From contig CM059584.1 of NCBI GenBank assembly GCA_030407085.1, positions 102,299,001 to 102,363,000 of the forward strand: DNA of 64,000 nucleotides, written 5' to 3'. Positions 56,301-63,700 of this stretch are shown in pieces. The notes beneath the pieces were generated by a model. It was not told the origin of the DNA and searched no databases. It saw only the letters and a list, made by a program, of their open reading frames with translations. The number at the start of each line of letters is the position of its first letter. Position 1 is the first letter of the stretch. Position numbers and translations under genes: made by a program. The DNA comes from Trichopria drosophilae. Its lineage: Eukaryota; Arthropoda; Insecta; Hymenoptera; Diapriidae.

Positions 56301-58819
56301 ACGGCTAAAATATATTTGCAGTATTTGATTTTTTGAAAGAACTTGCTTCCGTCTGTAGAACACATAGACTAGGTATCTTGTTTTCTGCATTATGTTGAAT
56401 ACATGAGTATCTCATTATAAGTTGGAGTCATAAATAATACCGAGATAGTTATAACTTCATATTTGATTTAGGTTTTGCCCGTTTATCTTAATATTAATAT
56501 TGTCAGGAATAGAATCCGCATAATTGCCAAAAGTAATGAAAGTAGATTTTTCATATATTCAGAATAAAATTATTTTCATACAGCCATGTGTAGGGGTTCT
56601 CCCTTGTTTAAATGCGCGGTTAATTGTAAAGCGTGTTAGTGGCGCCATCGGTATATATTGTAAAGTACCACAATTAGTTTATAAGGTCATCGGATTCTAA
56701 TACAAATAAATAAGTGACACGCCTTTTCTTGCGGTTATAAACCAAAAGCGTGCAAAGTGTGACTCTCTTCCGTGTGAACTCGAATAGGAAGCACTTCGTG
56801 GTTGATCAATCGAATGAAGATTTTGCCGATCATTCAACGTCTGGTGAGAGTACGCTGCTTAATTCCCATTGGGGTAAGAGAAAAATAAATTGTGAAAGCG
56901 TAAATTGGTTGAAAAGGATCACCGGCGGTGATTATCGGTGTTGTGTTTTAATTGTGTAGATTAACAGGGTCGATCAGTTAGTTAAGAGTGAGCCCAAATC
57001 AAGAATATAAGCGGAAACCATCTTCTCCAACGATATTGGGATAATCGATCTTCAGTTAGTGGACTAAAGTCTCAGGTCAACGAGGAGGTTTTGACCCCGG
57101 CTAATTAGTGCTATCCAGGACACTCGAATATCTCTGTTTCCTGAAGAATTCCGTGGAGTAACAAGTGAAGGAAGTCCACCTCTCGATGATTCCACTTATC
57201 GAATATAAGTGTCAATGATCTCATCGAGGAGTATCCCAATCAAGACAGGAGGAATCTATCGGATGTTTCCACTTGGAGTTTCTAAGTGCGATGGAAATCA
57301 ATCGATAGTTTTCCTATGAAGAATATCATCATTGGAGAAGAGGACACGGAGGAACATCGTTACTTATCACCAGAGATCGTAAAGTAATCAAGACGAGGTA
57401 ACATCTCGAATAGTCGAGTTACTATATAGACTTATAGAAGTGACAGTGACGGAAGAACATAGTTATAAGTTAAAGAAGTATAGGCACCCGGTGTTTCCTT
57501 TTGTTTTTTGTGTGTAATTATCGGATGTGTGTGTATGTGTGTGGGTGGTGTGTGAGTCAAAAGAAAATATCTGTTTTAGTAAATTGACAAAAGAATTTGT
57601 GACCCGATAATGTCGAGAACCTACAGATGTATTCTGTAAAATTATAAAAGATTTTTGTGGAAAATAAAAGAAGATAAAAAATAACTACACATGAATAAAT
57701 AAGGTCTAACTTTTTGGATAAAGACATTGCAAGGTCAGGCCAGTTTGTTCCACTGATTAGCACTGCTATTAAATTGCTGTATAGTATTAACAAATCATTA
57801 ATGTACAAGATTAACAATAAAGGTCCTATGATTGAACCTTGTGGCACTCCAACATTAATTTGTATTGGCTAACTTTTTATCCCATTAATTCTGACAACTT
57901 GGATTCTATTGGATAGATAAGTTTCAATGAGTGACAGCCATATTCCTCTTACCCCCATGTTATAGAGTTTAGATAGCAGGATCCTATGGTCTATAGGGTC
58001 TAAAGCTTTTGAATAATCCAAAAACGCAACTACAGTTGGAGTACTTCCACTTAAGTTATCACAAATAAATTTACTTAATAAGGCGTATTCATTACTTGAA
58101 CATATATAAAAGAAATTAAATTAAAGGAACGAACACTGGCACATAGATTTCCAGCAGATAAAATCATTATTCATACATCGTCATTGTATTAAAAAGTATT
58201 AAAAATACCGAAGGGATCTACCGAATAACTTTCTTGTAACTGATTACACGTAATAATTTCAATTGTACTTACAGCACTTGCATGGAGGGAAACCAGGTAC
58301 GGCAGCGCCATCATCTTCCAGTCAGGATCCGTCAAGTCAATGGCAATTAACTCTTCTTCCGCCAAAACGATCAGAGCCTCGGGTGTATTGCACTTCTCTT
58401 TGTCATCTTCCTGCTTCGGCATTATTGTGAAGAAGTCGATGACTTTAGAAGTGAAGTCAAAAACAACATGCTTGCTCTTGGTCATGACTGTGATGGTATG
58501 TCGGTCTCCATGTACGGCTCTAGCCATGCCACCGGAGAAGAGGACGATTTCGCCATCCCTGATAAATTATTACAAATGATAAAACGCATTCGAGTTACAC
58601 AAAATAAAACAGAAGCAAAATTGTAACTTACTCTTGGGTAGGGTACACCAGGATTTTGGTGACAGCCTTGCAGGAGAACGGTCCGTAGAGGGCATCCGGT
58701 TTGGGCACCTCCTCGGTGCCTGGGCTGGCAAAGGCATACGAGCCGTCGTTGTGGGAATATACGAATCGTGATTCGGAGACCCAGTGCACCGATTCCAACT
58801 GCTGCGTGGAGACGAACGT
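32227..58819 (-). CDS. l(2)gl: Lethal(2) giant larvae homologue (Lgl), C-terminal ~80%, 11 exons in window
   Basis: Exons in transcript order: 58632-58819, 58273-58558, 46670-47429, 43983-44136, 43582-43727, 41429-41942, 41098-41357, 40651-40786, 40279-40484, 39214-39296, 32227-32328. All junctions keep phase and sum to 944 codons plus stop. The protein shows Lgl hallmarks: [82 protein letters not shown], the aPKC target segment RRKSFKKSLRESFRRLRKG, MPTLWAGTNNGTVFVF, RAPVIAI, IASEEQFKIF and LTAHEGSRVRKTGFA. Lgl is a double beta-propeller WD40 scaffold at the basolateral cortex that opposes aPKC/Par-6 and binds myosin II and syntaxins. The N-terminal ~200 residues (first propeller blades) are not in 58820-64000 and must lie upstream, beyond the window. 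No stop or frameshift is seen in the coding exons. Confidence 0.93.
32395..32610. repeat. Dispersed inverted repeat, left copy
   Basis: Reverse complement of 38490-38710: shared blocks include TTATAAGTTTCCACTT, GGGTGGAATGCTCGAAAGTGG, AATAATTTTGTTCTTTTT and GTAATTT(C/T)GAACAAAAAAG. The copies lie about 6 kb apart in the last Lgl intron. Confidence 0.7.
32925..33312. repeat. Tandem repeat, ~155-bp unit, about 2.5 copies
   Basis: Units start near 32935, 33089 and 33245. Each carries CAAGAA(C/T)(A/C)TTTTC, AAAATTCA(T/G)(G/A)AAA, TTGTTGC(A/G)AAGTTATAACG, ATCTGACGAA and CAATTAAGGGTGTTC. Confidence 0.7.
33340..33985. mobile_element. Foldback element of degenerate 'GACAAAATATCAC' phrases with a CCTAA core
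   Basis: The ends are inverted repeats: CACGTCTTTATTTCAC on the left and GTGAAATAAAGACGTG on the right. The arms are loose tandem phrases of the type (A)CACGACAAAATATCAC / GTGATATTTTGTCATT. The centre carries CTAACCTAA-type repeats at 33676-33690 and 33751-33763. It ends three to six bases before the TTAA that starts the next element. Confidence 0.65.
33992..35368. mobile_element. piggyBac-type MITE with TTAA target duplication
   Basis: Ends CCCATTAAGGACGGGAGACG and its reverse complement, each bordered by TTAA (33988-33991 and 35369-35372). The inverted repeats are about 355 bp and nearly identical. The interior holds two direct copies of a 'CCATAT(C/T)GGATCC(A/G)CCATCTTGA' block (34730, 34855). 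TTAA duplication with CCC ends is the piggyBac signature. Open frames over the right arm are translations of the repeat. Confidence 0.88.
36585..37182. mobile_element. hAT-type MITE with 8-bp target duplication
   Basis: Inverted ends TAGTGTTTCGGTC / GACCGAAACACTA, flanked by CATTTTGA (36577-36584) and CATTTTAA (37183-37190), a 7-of-8 match. Subterminal regions are rich in CCGAGAC units. 598 bp and non-coding. Confidence 0.8.
37290..37752. mobile_element. Non-TIR element with 8-bp flanking repeats (copy B)
   Basis: Matches copy A (25686-26320) in reverse complement. It ends ...TATTTACC and is flanked on both sides by GAAACCGG (37282-37289, 37753-37760). The undisturbed left arm of the host palindrome (near 36130-36145) shows the empty-site sequence with one copy of this motif (in slightly diverged form), supporting insertion with duplication. 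It starts CCCCCCAG, lacking about 190 bp present in copy A. Confidence 0.7.
38490..38710. repeat. Dispersed inverted repeat, right copy
   Basis: Reverse complement partner of 32395-32610. Confidence 0.7.
39214..39296 (-). CDS. l(2)gl: Lgl exon, possibly alternative
   Basis: Acceptor TTTAG, then TTVEREITTGTETTTTHATI and TLPPNVE, donor GTCAGC. It enters in phase 1 and leaves in phase 0, exactly what is needed to read the last exon. Its Thr-rich sequence resembles that of the last exon. Confidence 0.7.
39402..40250. mobile_element. Foldback MITE between two Lgl exons
   Basis: Ends CAGTAAAATGG and CCATTTTACTG. The outer ~130 bp on each side are inverted repeats (GATTAAAAAATTAGT, GGTGGGGGAAAA, GTCCAAAAAAT(C/A)AGTTTTTCTGA). 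It fills most of the intron between the exons at 39214-39296 and 40279-40484. No target duplication is clear. Confidence 0.72.
40279..40484 (-). CDS. l(2)gl: Lgl exon, C-terminal
   Basis: NATSSEDLHNRLAGLKMEVT followed by a Ser/Thr/Gln-rich stretch; ends in phase 1 at GTGAGT. A MITE ends only 28 bp beyond the donor. Confidence 0.8.
40651..40786 (-). CDS. l(2)gl: Lgl exon, conserved C-terminal block
   Basis: Contains DLSSIGDITIDSVKDHLL, equivalent to vertebrate 'DTTGDVTVEDVKDFL'. The acceptor is TTTTAGCAG, so use of either AG (3 bases apart) could insert or drop one residue. Confidence 0.85.
41098..41357 (-). CDS. l(2)gl: Lgl exon
   Basis: Starts GISSLTFTKSGEALYLHSSS and ELQRISLSATKV (family: SEFERFSLSA), then an acidic low-complexity linker (EEEEEKKDESEE). 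Confidence 0.88.
41429..41942 (-). CDS. l(2)gl: Lgl exon, second propeller
   Basis: MPTLWAGTNNGTVFVFTLAI, GKEIQLKHRAPVIAITILDG, PLPEPFEAE, RVVIASEEQFKIFNLPSLKP, KLTAHEGSRVRKTGFAKF and CLLCLTNLGECLVLGIPELR all align with the family. Ends AATIKREDIK before GTAAGA. Confidence 0.95.
42175..42425 (+). pseudogene. LINE reverse-transcriptase fragment with (AAT/ATT) tail
   Basis: The plus strand reads NNKILINVNKTQAMILGSPY then, after a frame change, LRGSPVRWSKNVGNLDLYVEN. That is the '-NP-KTQ-M--GS...V---NLG---D' block after the catalytic DD of CR1/Jockey-like LINEs. An ATT/AAT simple repeat follows at 42378-42412. Lies in an Lgl intron, opposite to the gene. Confidence 0.6.
42424..42440 (+). mobile_element. 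Possible piggyBac-like terminus at a TTAA
   Basis: TTAACCCTCCTGCGCAC, followed by a palindromic ACGTATATATACGTC at 42489-42503. CCC after TTAA is piggyBac-like, but no partner end was found. Confidence 0.3.
42425..43581. other. Lgl intron sequence, direct repeats
   Basis: A ~90-bp block occurs twice (near 42732 and 42848): GGGGTCGCTGAT...GAATCTGATGTCAG...AAATGGCGG. No exon-like frame. Confidence 0.5.
43582..43727 (-). CDS. l(2)gl: Lgl exon
   Basis: Contains DLSPIDVKPIERQVEARPVD and DDALGSMVRCLYFARSYI, matching the vertebrate 'PVQRRIEPRSADDSLSGVVRCLYFA' region in order and spacing. Confidence 0.9.
43983..44136 (-). CDS. l(2)gl: Lgl exon with aPKC phosphorylation segment
   Basis: SGSGDTPISRRKSFKKSLRE and then SFRRLRKGRSQRR. 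The three serines spaced by four residues (S in RRKS, KKS, RES) are the conserved aPKC sites; the basic residues form the membrane-binding polybasic motif lost on phosphorylation. Confidence 0.95.
44264..45049. mobile_element. hAT-type MITE, AAGTTA family, perfect 8-bp target duplication
   Basis: Starts CAGGGTTGGGTAAGTTAA, ends CCTACTATCCAACCTTG, and is flanked on both sides by ATTAATAT (44256-44263, 45050-45057). Subterminal regions are long runs of AAGTTA units. The middle (44570-44880) is unrelated to the repeat; one frame there reads MCFVGCRGNLN then LTAFFVPTK, faintly like the start of a THAP zinc finger. Members with decayed ends: 10317, 15541. Confidence 0.88.
45058..46669. other. Lgl intron; one unassigned coding-like stretch
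   Basis: At 45996-46289 the minus strand is open for 97 codons (NTTIRTGFESITNSINFNPV, VEEVFGICTEHKFIRSSVIR). The plus strand is also open here. No motif I recognise; could be a transposon remnant. The rest is AT-rich intron. Confidence 0.35.
46670..47429 (-). CDS. l(2)gl: Lgl exon, largest, with [12 protein letters not shown]
   Basis: Runs from VTCSQHVPNVPEELWEAI through [51 protein letters not shown] and VTALALHSEWGLVATGTAHG to VKCTLNPNG. A 232-codon antisense frame over it is a shadow. Confidence 0.95.
47430..50322. other. Lgl intron sequence, nothing definite
   Basis: AT-rich. Contains scattered short matches to motifs seen in other repeats here (AGATGGCGAATTCAATATGG near 48085, ACCATATTGTATCTACCATC near 48465), but no bounded element or gene. 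Confidence 0.5.
50323..50625. repeat. Left arm of a degenerate foldback element around the TTAGG/LINE block
   Basis: Begins GCACAAAAACCCGACATTC and continues as phrases AGACATTTCAAAA, GAAATCCCCGCGACAAAATC, AAAATCCCC. The reverse complement of 56130-56295 reads CTCAAAAACCCGACA, GGACATTTAAAA, AATTCAAAATCCCC, so the two form loose inverted repeats with the TTAGG tract and LINE between them. Confidence 0.55.
50626..50680 (+). repeat. Degenerate TTAGG tract, 5' of the LINE
   Basis: About ten TTAGG-like units (TTAGGTTAGGTTAAGGTAGG...GGTTAGGTTAGGTT), the canonical insect telomere unit, here inside a gene. Two of the units are interrupted by substitutions. Confidence 0.9.
50822..52801 (+). CDS. LINE ORF1 (gag-like, three CCHC zinc knuckles)
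   Basis: 659 codons from the first in-frame ATG at 50822. The N-terminal half is charged and low-complexity. Three zinc knuckles lie near the C-terminus: CYRCHGFGHIAAKC at about residues 556-569, CYTCGAEGHEAARC at about 579-592, and CLPC...HYPGSARC from about 599, the arrangement usual for R1-clade ORF1. ORF1 proteins bind element RNA and direct it to the target, telomeres in TRAS/SART. The frame is intact. Its last 221 bases overlap the ORF2 frame. A run of ten G at 52699-52708 in the overlap is a possible slippage site, so the exact C-terminus is uncertain. Confidence 0.85.
   Translation: MEDQNKNIPSTVQRRDTSVPALIGSEQAGSRASISGDRSAAEVGHLASVASNATSGVKTPSRKKEPRNRPNETVESTVEPTGTATTTYTELGSSPPVFGESRLVSPPLIDSDDEAMGYATPDGKQFAEERINPFAKSGKVLRSPVLGKKGEATPTGKTPVRRRMGSVIGSPLKHCTSAPNLASCDSQAEKDEEAALSLVIDQVNKINETIRGTYNVHKEIKAAMVLMKVGMKRLMDARKQIADERARKATLVSMRSSLKTTPVTTGTQTDPSLVNDMRGTRSDVPGTAGPATTATAKRKVHSPPEMLPGKKIRGEEARSEDNRREQFGKKRENGKVDEEDGEQETSELERDESTWQTITRRRPTATSRKATKPPPEPSSKTAPRRRTRAKPEAVVIRCNESASLSYAGILRKIRADVEPNKIGVEITGVRRTRGDDLLLEVGKEGREQADTLTAAIARVVGEEVIVKTLVPTTTLEIRGMDEATTIDEVSSAITRDIGEEEARKARVGVLRETFGGTLKVTLTMPSTTAGKLLEKGKLRVGFLMCRVVQKVEIGRCYRCHGFGHIAAKCRSDTDRSKSCYTCGAEGHEAARCTQPPHCLPCENLGFPETKHYPGSARCVAYQRAKKGGGWALNPETPTGEPESLRSGPGPRSAHGVGER
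52581..53759 (+). pseudogene. LINE ORF2, part 1: AP-endonuclease
   Basis: 392-codon frame. After a 45-codon lead that overlaps ORF1, the endonuclease domain reads LKLLQVNLNHCAAAQDLALH, then LLASEQHRNP, GRGFAWVRV, YSCYCSPNCS, LVVAGDFNARSPLWSEG, SFPDVTLV and LSDHHYIAF. The active-site blocks (N in QVNLNH, E in SEQ, GDFNA, D in PDVT, SDHHY) are all present. The domain makes the first-strand nick and fixes target choice. The frame ends prematurely at 53757-53759, just before the expected run into the RT domain; the downstream RT is in another frame. Confidence 0.85.
53750..55026 (+). pseudogene. LINE ORF2, part 2: reverse transcriptase
   Basis: Continues from part 1 in a different frame after a small indel near 53745-53760. 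Contains VWGRPYKIVMGKL, MGKAPGPDWVPNEV, LVLIPKPGKPAGHPASYRPL, SQYGFRKGRSTIDAV, VVVTVDVRNAFNTAGW, AGVPQGSVLGPFLWNVLYDE, VIAFADDVAIVARAR (catalytic DD near 54676-54681) and YLGVNLDRRLSYSSHV: all RT blocks in order. It stops at TGA 55024-55026 after GPKSRK. The same frame resumes immediately downstream, so the stop is a point lesion. Confidence 0.9.
55027..55776 (+). pseudogene. LINE ORF2, part 3: C-terminal domain with CCHC knuckle
   Basis: In frame with part 2 after the TGA. Contains VVQSVLLYAAPIWEEAL, RRSALRVVSAYRTVSQDA, LLARKRRREYEERR and the knuckle CQYCGRGEDDAEHTVFDC (C-X2-C-X8-H-X4-C), then a basic Ala-rich end and TAG. This is the usual C-terminus of R1-clade ORF2. Confidence 0.85.
55859..55875 (+). 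other. Stem-loop in the LINE 3' UTR
   Basis: GTCGG - TGAGAGT - CCGAC forms a perfect 5-bp stem with a 7-base loop, 90 bases before the A tail. R1-clade 3' UTRs carry similar structures, which may serve recognition by the RT at target-primed reverse transcription. Confidence 0.55.
55966..56005 (+). repeat. TTAGG tract, 3' of the LINE
   Basis: About eight nearly perfect GGTTA units directly after the A tail. Confidence 0.92.
56130..56300. repeat. Right arm of the foldback element around the LINE
   Basis: Phrases GATTTTGAATTCGGG (twice), AAATGTC, TTTGTCGGGTTTTTGAG; inverted match to 50323-50540. Confidence 0.5.
56300..57710. other. Lgl intron, unassigned, LTR-like start
   Basis: 56588 onward (TGTAGGGGTTCTCCC...AATAAATAAGTGACACGCC) is less AT-rich and resembles the start and R region of an LTR, but I see no second LTR, primer site or gag/pol. 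The 69-codon frame at 56750-56959 has no motif I know. Confidence 0.3.
57715..58120 (-). pseudogene. LINE reverse-transcriptase fragment
   Basis: Minus-strand translation gives VVAFLDYSKAFDPIDHRILL, YNMGVRGIWLSLIETYLSNR and VGVPQGSIIGPLLLILYIND, the A and B blocks of a CR1/Jockey-like RT (D in FLDYSKAFD is the first catalytic Asp). The sequence is split by frame changes and lacks the FADD block. It ends about 150 bp from an Lgl exon and lies in the same direction as Lgl. Confidence 0.75.
58273..58558 (-). CDS. l(2)gl: Lgl exon
   Basis: Contains [36 protein letters not shown] and ALIVLAEEELIAIDL; ends SLHASA before GTAAGT. The next intron (47430-58272) hosts the R1-clade LINE. Confidence 0.92.
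58632..58819 (-). CDS. l(2)gl: Lgl exon (first in window)
   Basis: Begins after TGCGCAG with [13 protein letters not shown] and contains SHNDGSYAF and [16 protein letters not shown]; ends in phase 2 at a GTAAGT donor. Corresponds to the middle of the first propeller. Confidence 0.9.
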
Positions 58820-59420
58820 CTGCGCACGCGAAAACAAACCCATCAGCTGCAGCACATACACGTTCGCCAAAACCACCAACGACACGAACAAACAAACAAA
58901 CAGTCAGATGGGATCACCAATGAGATTCGCGAGGTGTGCGAAGATTCCATAAAGTTAAGTATTTTCGTGTGGTTGTGTGGATCAGCGGTTCGGTTGTACG
59001 TGTGTTCGAAGCTGCGAGATGCTGACCGTCGTCGTAAACTAATGTAGTCGTAGTGATTCGTTCATGCACATTATGATTAGGTTTTATTGTTACTTTAGAA
59101 ATGCTTTTTATTCGATATATCTTTGTCTTTCCAGTTTTATATAATTTCAAAGAGTTTTATTGTACGATTTGACAACACAGGACCAAAACAAGCCGAGTGG
59201 TTCGTCTGATGACTGATAGATTTACCTCAATATTGGCACCTAAGGTCTTTTTTATGTCTGGAAGTCGGTTTTGCAACAAAACCAAAATGACAGAGCTCTT
59301 AAAACGGAGGAATTTTGAAAAAATTATTGACTTTTACAATATTTGGTATCTGGAGATTTCTGATGTAGCTGATTACAAATTTGAATACCAATTATCTCAA
59401 TAAATATCCTATGCAGAGTC
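58820..59420. other. Lgl intron, no further exon seen
   Basis: Sequence upstream of the first visible Lgl exon. The upstream exons expected to encode 'RGLVVLWN...' were looked for on the minus strand to 64000 and not found. Confidence 0.5.
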
Positions 59421-59550
59421 AAGATGCCTTTTATTCTGCAACTACATTAGAGGTCCGCCTTTTGGCACTATACATGGTTGTTTGCTCTGTATTTTTTATT
59501 TTGTTGGTCAATAAAGACAATTTTTTATTATTATTATTATTATTAAATAC
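59420..59550 (+). mobile_element. LINE 3' end with (ATT)n tail
   Basis: GTTGGTCAATAAAGACAATT followed by a run of TTATTATTATT (59522-59546), the typical 3' end of CR1/Jockey-like LINEs. Confidence 0.5.
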
Positions 59551-59689
59551 ATTCAACCAACCCAGATGCAACTACATGAACGTAACAGTCTTGGCTCCGT
59601 TGAAGCTTATTTTGTGAGCACCAACTTATTTTCTTCACTTCTTTCTCTAGTTCCTGTATTTAAAATCAATTTGGTAGTTGCTTCACTAA

Positions 59690-60744
59690 GAAGTTTTTTA
59701 CAAGCTGTGATCAAACTATTTTGAGACAAATATTGAAGTAGAAATTGTAGACCACTCATTTCTGACGTGAAATTTACCAAATTATACGAACACGCGATTA
59801 AAATATAAGAAAAATACAAATCCAAATCGCTGCGTTCGATTATTTGAAAAGAGTCGTGTTTTTTTAATAAAATTTTATTTTCAACAACAATTTCGCATTG
59901 AAATCAATGATAGATATCTCGGTAAAGTACATTAAAAGCATCCATGGACTTTAAAATTCAAAATGTATGTGCCAAAATTTTTAATTTCACTATATCTACA
60001 TCCAATACGGCGACTTGCTGTAAAAATGTTGGTACTCTTTCGATATTTTCAAAAATAATGATTCCGAAACGAAATTTTTTTGCATAACTTGAAACAATCA
60101 AGCAAAATTATATCCCTGATAACAAATTTATTGCTCAACTTACTCAACATACATTTCAAATGGCGAACCCAAAATGGCGGAAAAAAGTTTAATTTCTTTT
60201 CAATTTTATTCGTAATAATTTATATGTAAAGGCTTTTGGACAGTCTATCACCAATTTTAGGTTGTCTACTTTGAATTTATAAAGTTGAATAATAAATTTG
60301 TTATCAAAGACGTTACATGTCTTAAGATATCAGATTATGCAAAAAAAATTTTCAATTTTAGAAAAAAAACGAAATAATGTCAATATTTTTACATCAAGCC
60401 GCCGTATTAGATAAAGATATCGCGAAATTAATCATTCTAGCACATAAATTTTCAAGTTTAAGGTCCGCGGAAGTTTTTTCTTCACTTCACCGAGATCTCC
60501 TTACACGATTGTAATGCAAAAATCTTGTTGAAACAAAAATTTTATTAAAAAAAAAATCAATTTTTTTTCAAATAATCGACAGCAGTTTGGATTTGCATTT
60601 TTTACAAATTTTAATCGTAGATTCGTAAAGTTCCATCAATTTCCCGTCGAAAGTGAGTGGTCTAGATTTTTTCAGTTCCGGAAATATATGACAAACAGAC
60701 GTTGAAAACTTCCATGAAAAAGTGTCCGTCTGGTCCTTAATGGG
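59690..60744. mobile_element. Foldback element with piggyBac-type right end
   Basis: The arms (about 59690-60060 and 60395-60700) are inverted repeats, sharing TAGACCACTCA, CGCGATTAAAAT, ACAAATCCAAA, CGATTATTTGAAAA, ATCTCGGT(A/G)AAGT and AATACGGCG. The right end reads CCTTAATGGGTTAT, matching the CCCATTAAGG terminus of 33992-35368. The left terminus and its TTAA are not recognisable. Confidence 0.6.
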
Positions 60745-63700
60745 TTATGCTTAAATTCTTCTAATTTTATGAATGAACAGATATTTGTAAAAAAAAATTT
60801 AAATGACAGGACTTTTTGAATTAAATTATAGTATTTGATTTGTGGTTAACCTATCGCACAATTTTAGTCTTGCTAGATAGCATCCACTTAAACCAAAATT
60901 ATTTCCTCTACAGATTTTACATAGCATTTTCAAAAAAAGGTCTTTACTAAATCGTGCAAATTATACAACTTCTTTCTGAGATACTGAAGTTGTGAAGCCA
61001 AAAGTCTTCATAACAATAAAGTGGGTTCAAGTTGCATTGAACCTTCCCGTAAATAAATAAATGGTATAATACTCGACATTAAGAGGGTTTTAAGATTGCT
61101 ATTCTATGAATCGCGTATTGGATTTATTCAATAGAGAAAATGTGTTTAAAAATTGTTACTAATAAGATTTCAAATTTGGTCTTTGTGCATCCCATTTCGA
61201 AAACTCTAAATGATAAAATAATTGACGAAAAACGTAATAGATTACATAATTAAATACTAAATGCCGAATTTAATCATATAAACAAAGATAGGTTACAAAC
61301 TTGTTGATTTCTTAACATTTTCAAGTTTTTTTGCAGTTTTAATGAGTCTAACATTCCGCATTTTTAATATCCGATACTAGATTAATATTTACATAATCGA
61401 AAAAGCAATGTAAAACACAATTTTTGAAAAATCTAATGATTGTTGACATTTTTTCAGAAAATTTGATCGATATATTGAATAAAACATTTTATTTTGCAAC
61501 TACCAATGATTGAAAAGATATTATTCGCTTATTGTTCCGTTTTGGACTATGACGTGTGTACGTCATACACGTGCAAAGGTTAATAACCGAATTAGCTTTG
61601 AATGGACCATCAAGGCATTTTATTCAATGATCACAACATTTAAAAAAGTAGGTACACGAAAACAATAAGTACTTTGGATAACTGCACGAAATAGTAACAA
61701 GAACTATACAAGTTTAGCAATATTTGAACTTATTACTTAAGTTCTAGTCCTTAGTACTTAATTTTTTCGCTTATCTTTGTTACTACTGAAAAAGTTTGAG
61801 AGTTTTTCAAGAATGCTGAGTCATTTGTATCACTCAAAAACTAGGCTGAACAATTTTTTTTAATTCTTAAACCATCATTGTTATAAATCTATTAAAAAAT
61901 AATAATTTTAAATAAATCTTATTATTAATTAATTCGTAATTTATGAATTTAATATTAAATGGGTAAAGTTAGTTGCAATGAAATAATTTTTAGTATCCAA
62001 AGTATCATTTTGAGTTTTAAAACTGTGTTGTCCTAGTCAAAGTTGCAATAAATGTTTTATACAAATATTATCCACATTTTAAAGAAAACAGCTCAAGTTT
62101 CTGAAATATTGAATAAATTTTCCTTTCGTTAGATCAACCGGTCTATTATTTTCTTATATTAAAACAAAGTATACTTATTTTTGTAGTTTTAAAATAATAA
62201 CATTTATTAATCCTGTGACTATTTCGTTAATTTTGTAAAAAGTTATTTTTCTTGCATATTTTGTCTCAATACAAGTACACAAAATTAGTAACATGATATT
62301 TTCCCTTTAATACATTATACTTAATTTCTTTTAAGAAACTATATAATGACAATTATTATTTTTGGTCGGTGAAACAACATGTACCTTGAAAAAACAGCGG
62401 ATGTTACGCCACATTTGAAATTACACAGGAAGTTCATTATAATTAATTTCGTTAAAAAGTAATTTCATTTTTGTTCTAAAAAAGATTCAAAGATGATTTT
62501 GACACTGGTTATAAAGACGGCACGAGAAATAACCCGTTACTTTATCTGTAGACATAGTAGAACTATCTCCCCTAGGTTATTTTATAACGTAACGTTAGAT
62601 TTTCCAATTCAATCGAAAAAAAGTCATAATTACACGAAAATATGAGCTGTGTGTGTGTTTTCCACAGGATTTCCGGTGCTTCCCACAACCTAGATCTATA
62701 ACTCCCTGAAAGCGATCGACATTTTATGAAAAGCATACACATGGCTTCTGCTGATTACAAGGGAGCGGTGTGTACAGTTGACATAACCTGTCGTCGTTAG
62801 ACAAATTGAGACTATGTAAAGGGCAGATACGGTAATGGAATATCTTTAAAGAGTACCTACTAAAAGCAACCTTAAAACGTAAAAGGCTACAAAATTATAC
62901 TTCTTCTTTTTATTGTTATACTTTTGTAAAAAATAAATAAAATATTGTTAAATATTATAAACAACACACTTTAAATAACATTTTCAAACTTATTACAACA
63001 AAAGTAATCATACTTTATATACTCTTAATATTTACATAACTTTTTTCAATTACAGAAATGATAGAAAGTATCTACTCTAAATAAAAATAGTCAATCATTT
63101 AATATTCTGAACTAGGGAAAAGTTGCTCAAGAACTATTTTGTAGCCCATCTAAGTCGACTAAGTTATTGACATGGCTTGACTTTTTTTTCTTGTAAATTT
63201 ACTTATTTTCTTGTAAATATTTTATTTCATTTTGTTCTCGTACTTTTGTTGATTTCTTAACAAAAAATTTAGATACAAATTCCGGGATTCATTTATATAT
63301 TTCTACAATTAATTATTTTTAATTGCACTTAGCAAAACTTACTCGACAAATTAATTAGGGAGTTGAAAATAAAGTAGTAGAAAGAACTGAATTTTTAGTT
63401 ACGATATCTCTGTTAATGTTGTTAATTTTATTATTTTTATTTAAGTTAATAATTATTAGTTAAATTGGATTAATTTAGAGTAATTAATCATCAAGCAATA
63501 CTGATTATGAAATAAACTCAAAGCGGCATATTTATATACTAAAATAATAGTAAGGAACTACCAATAGCTTCACTGAAAATAATTTAATTATTAAAATTTC
63601 CAGAAAAATGCATAGAAAATTTCACTACTTTTTAACTAATTAACGTGTTTCTATAAGTCCTCAATGACATTTTATAAGTTGCAGTTCCGACCGTAAAGAA

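Noticed and set aside
56588..57500. Possible LTR retrotransposon
   Set aside because: LTR-like start only; no second LTR, primer-binding site or gag/pol frame.
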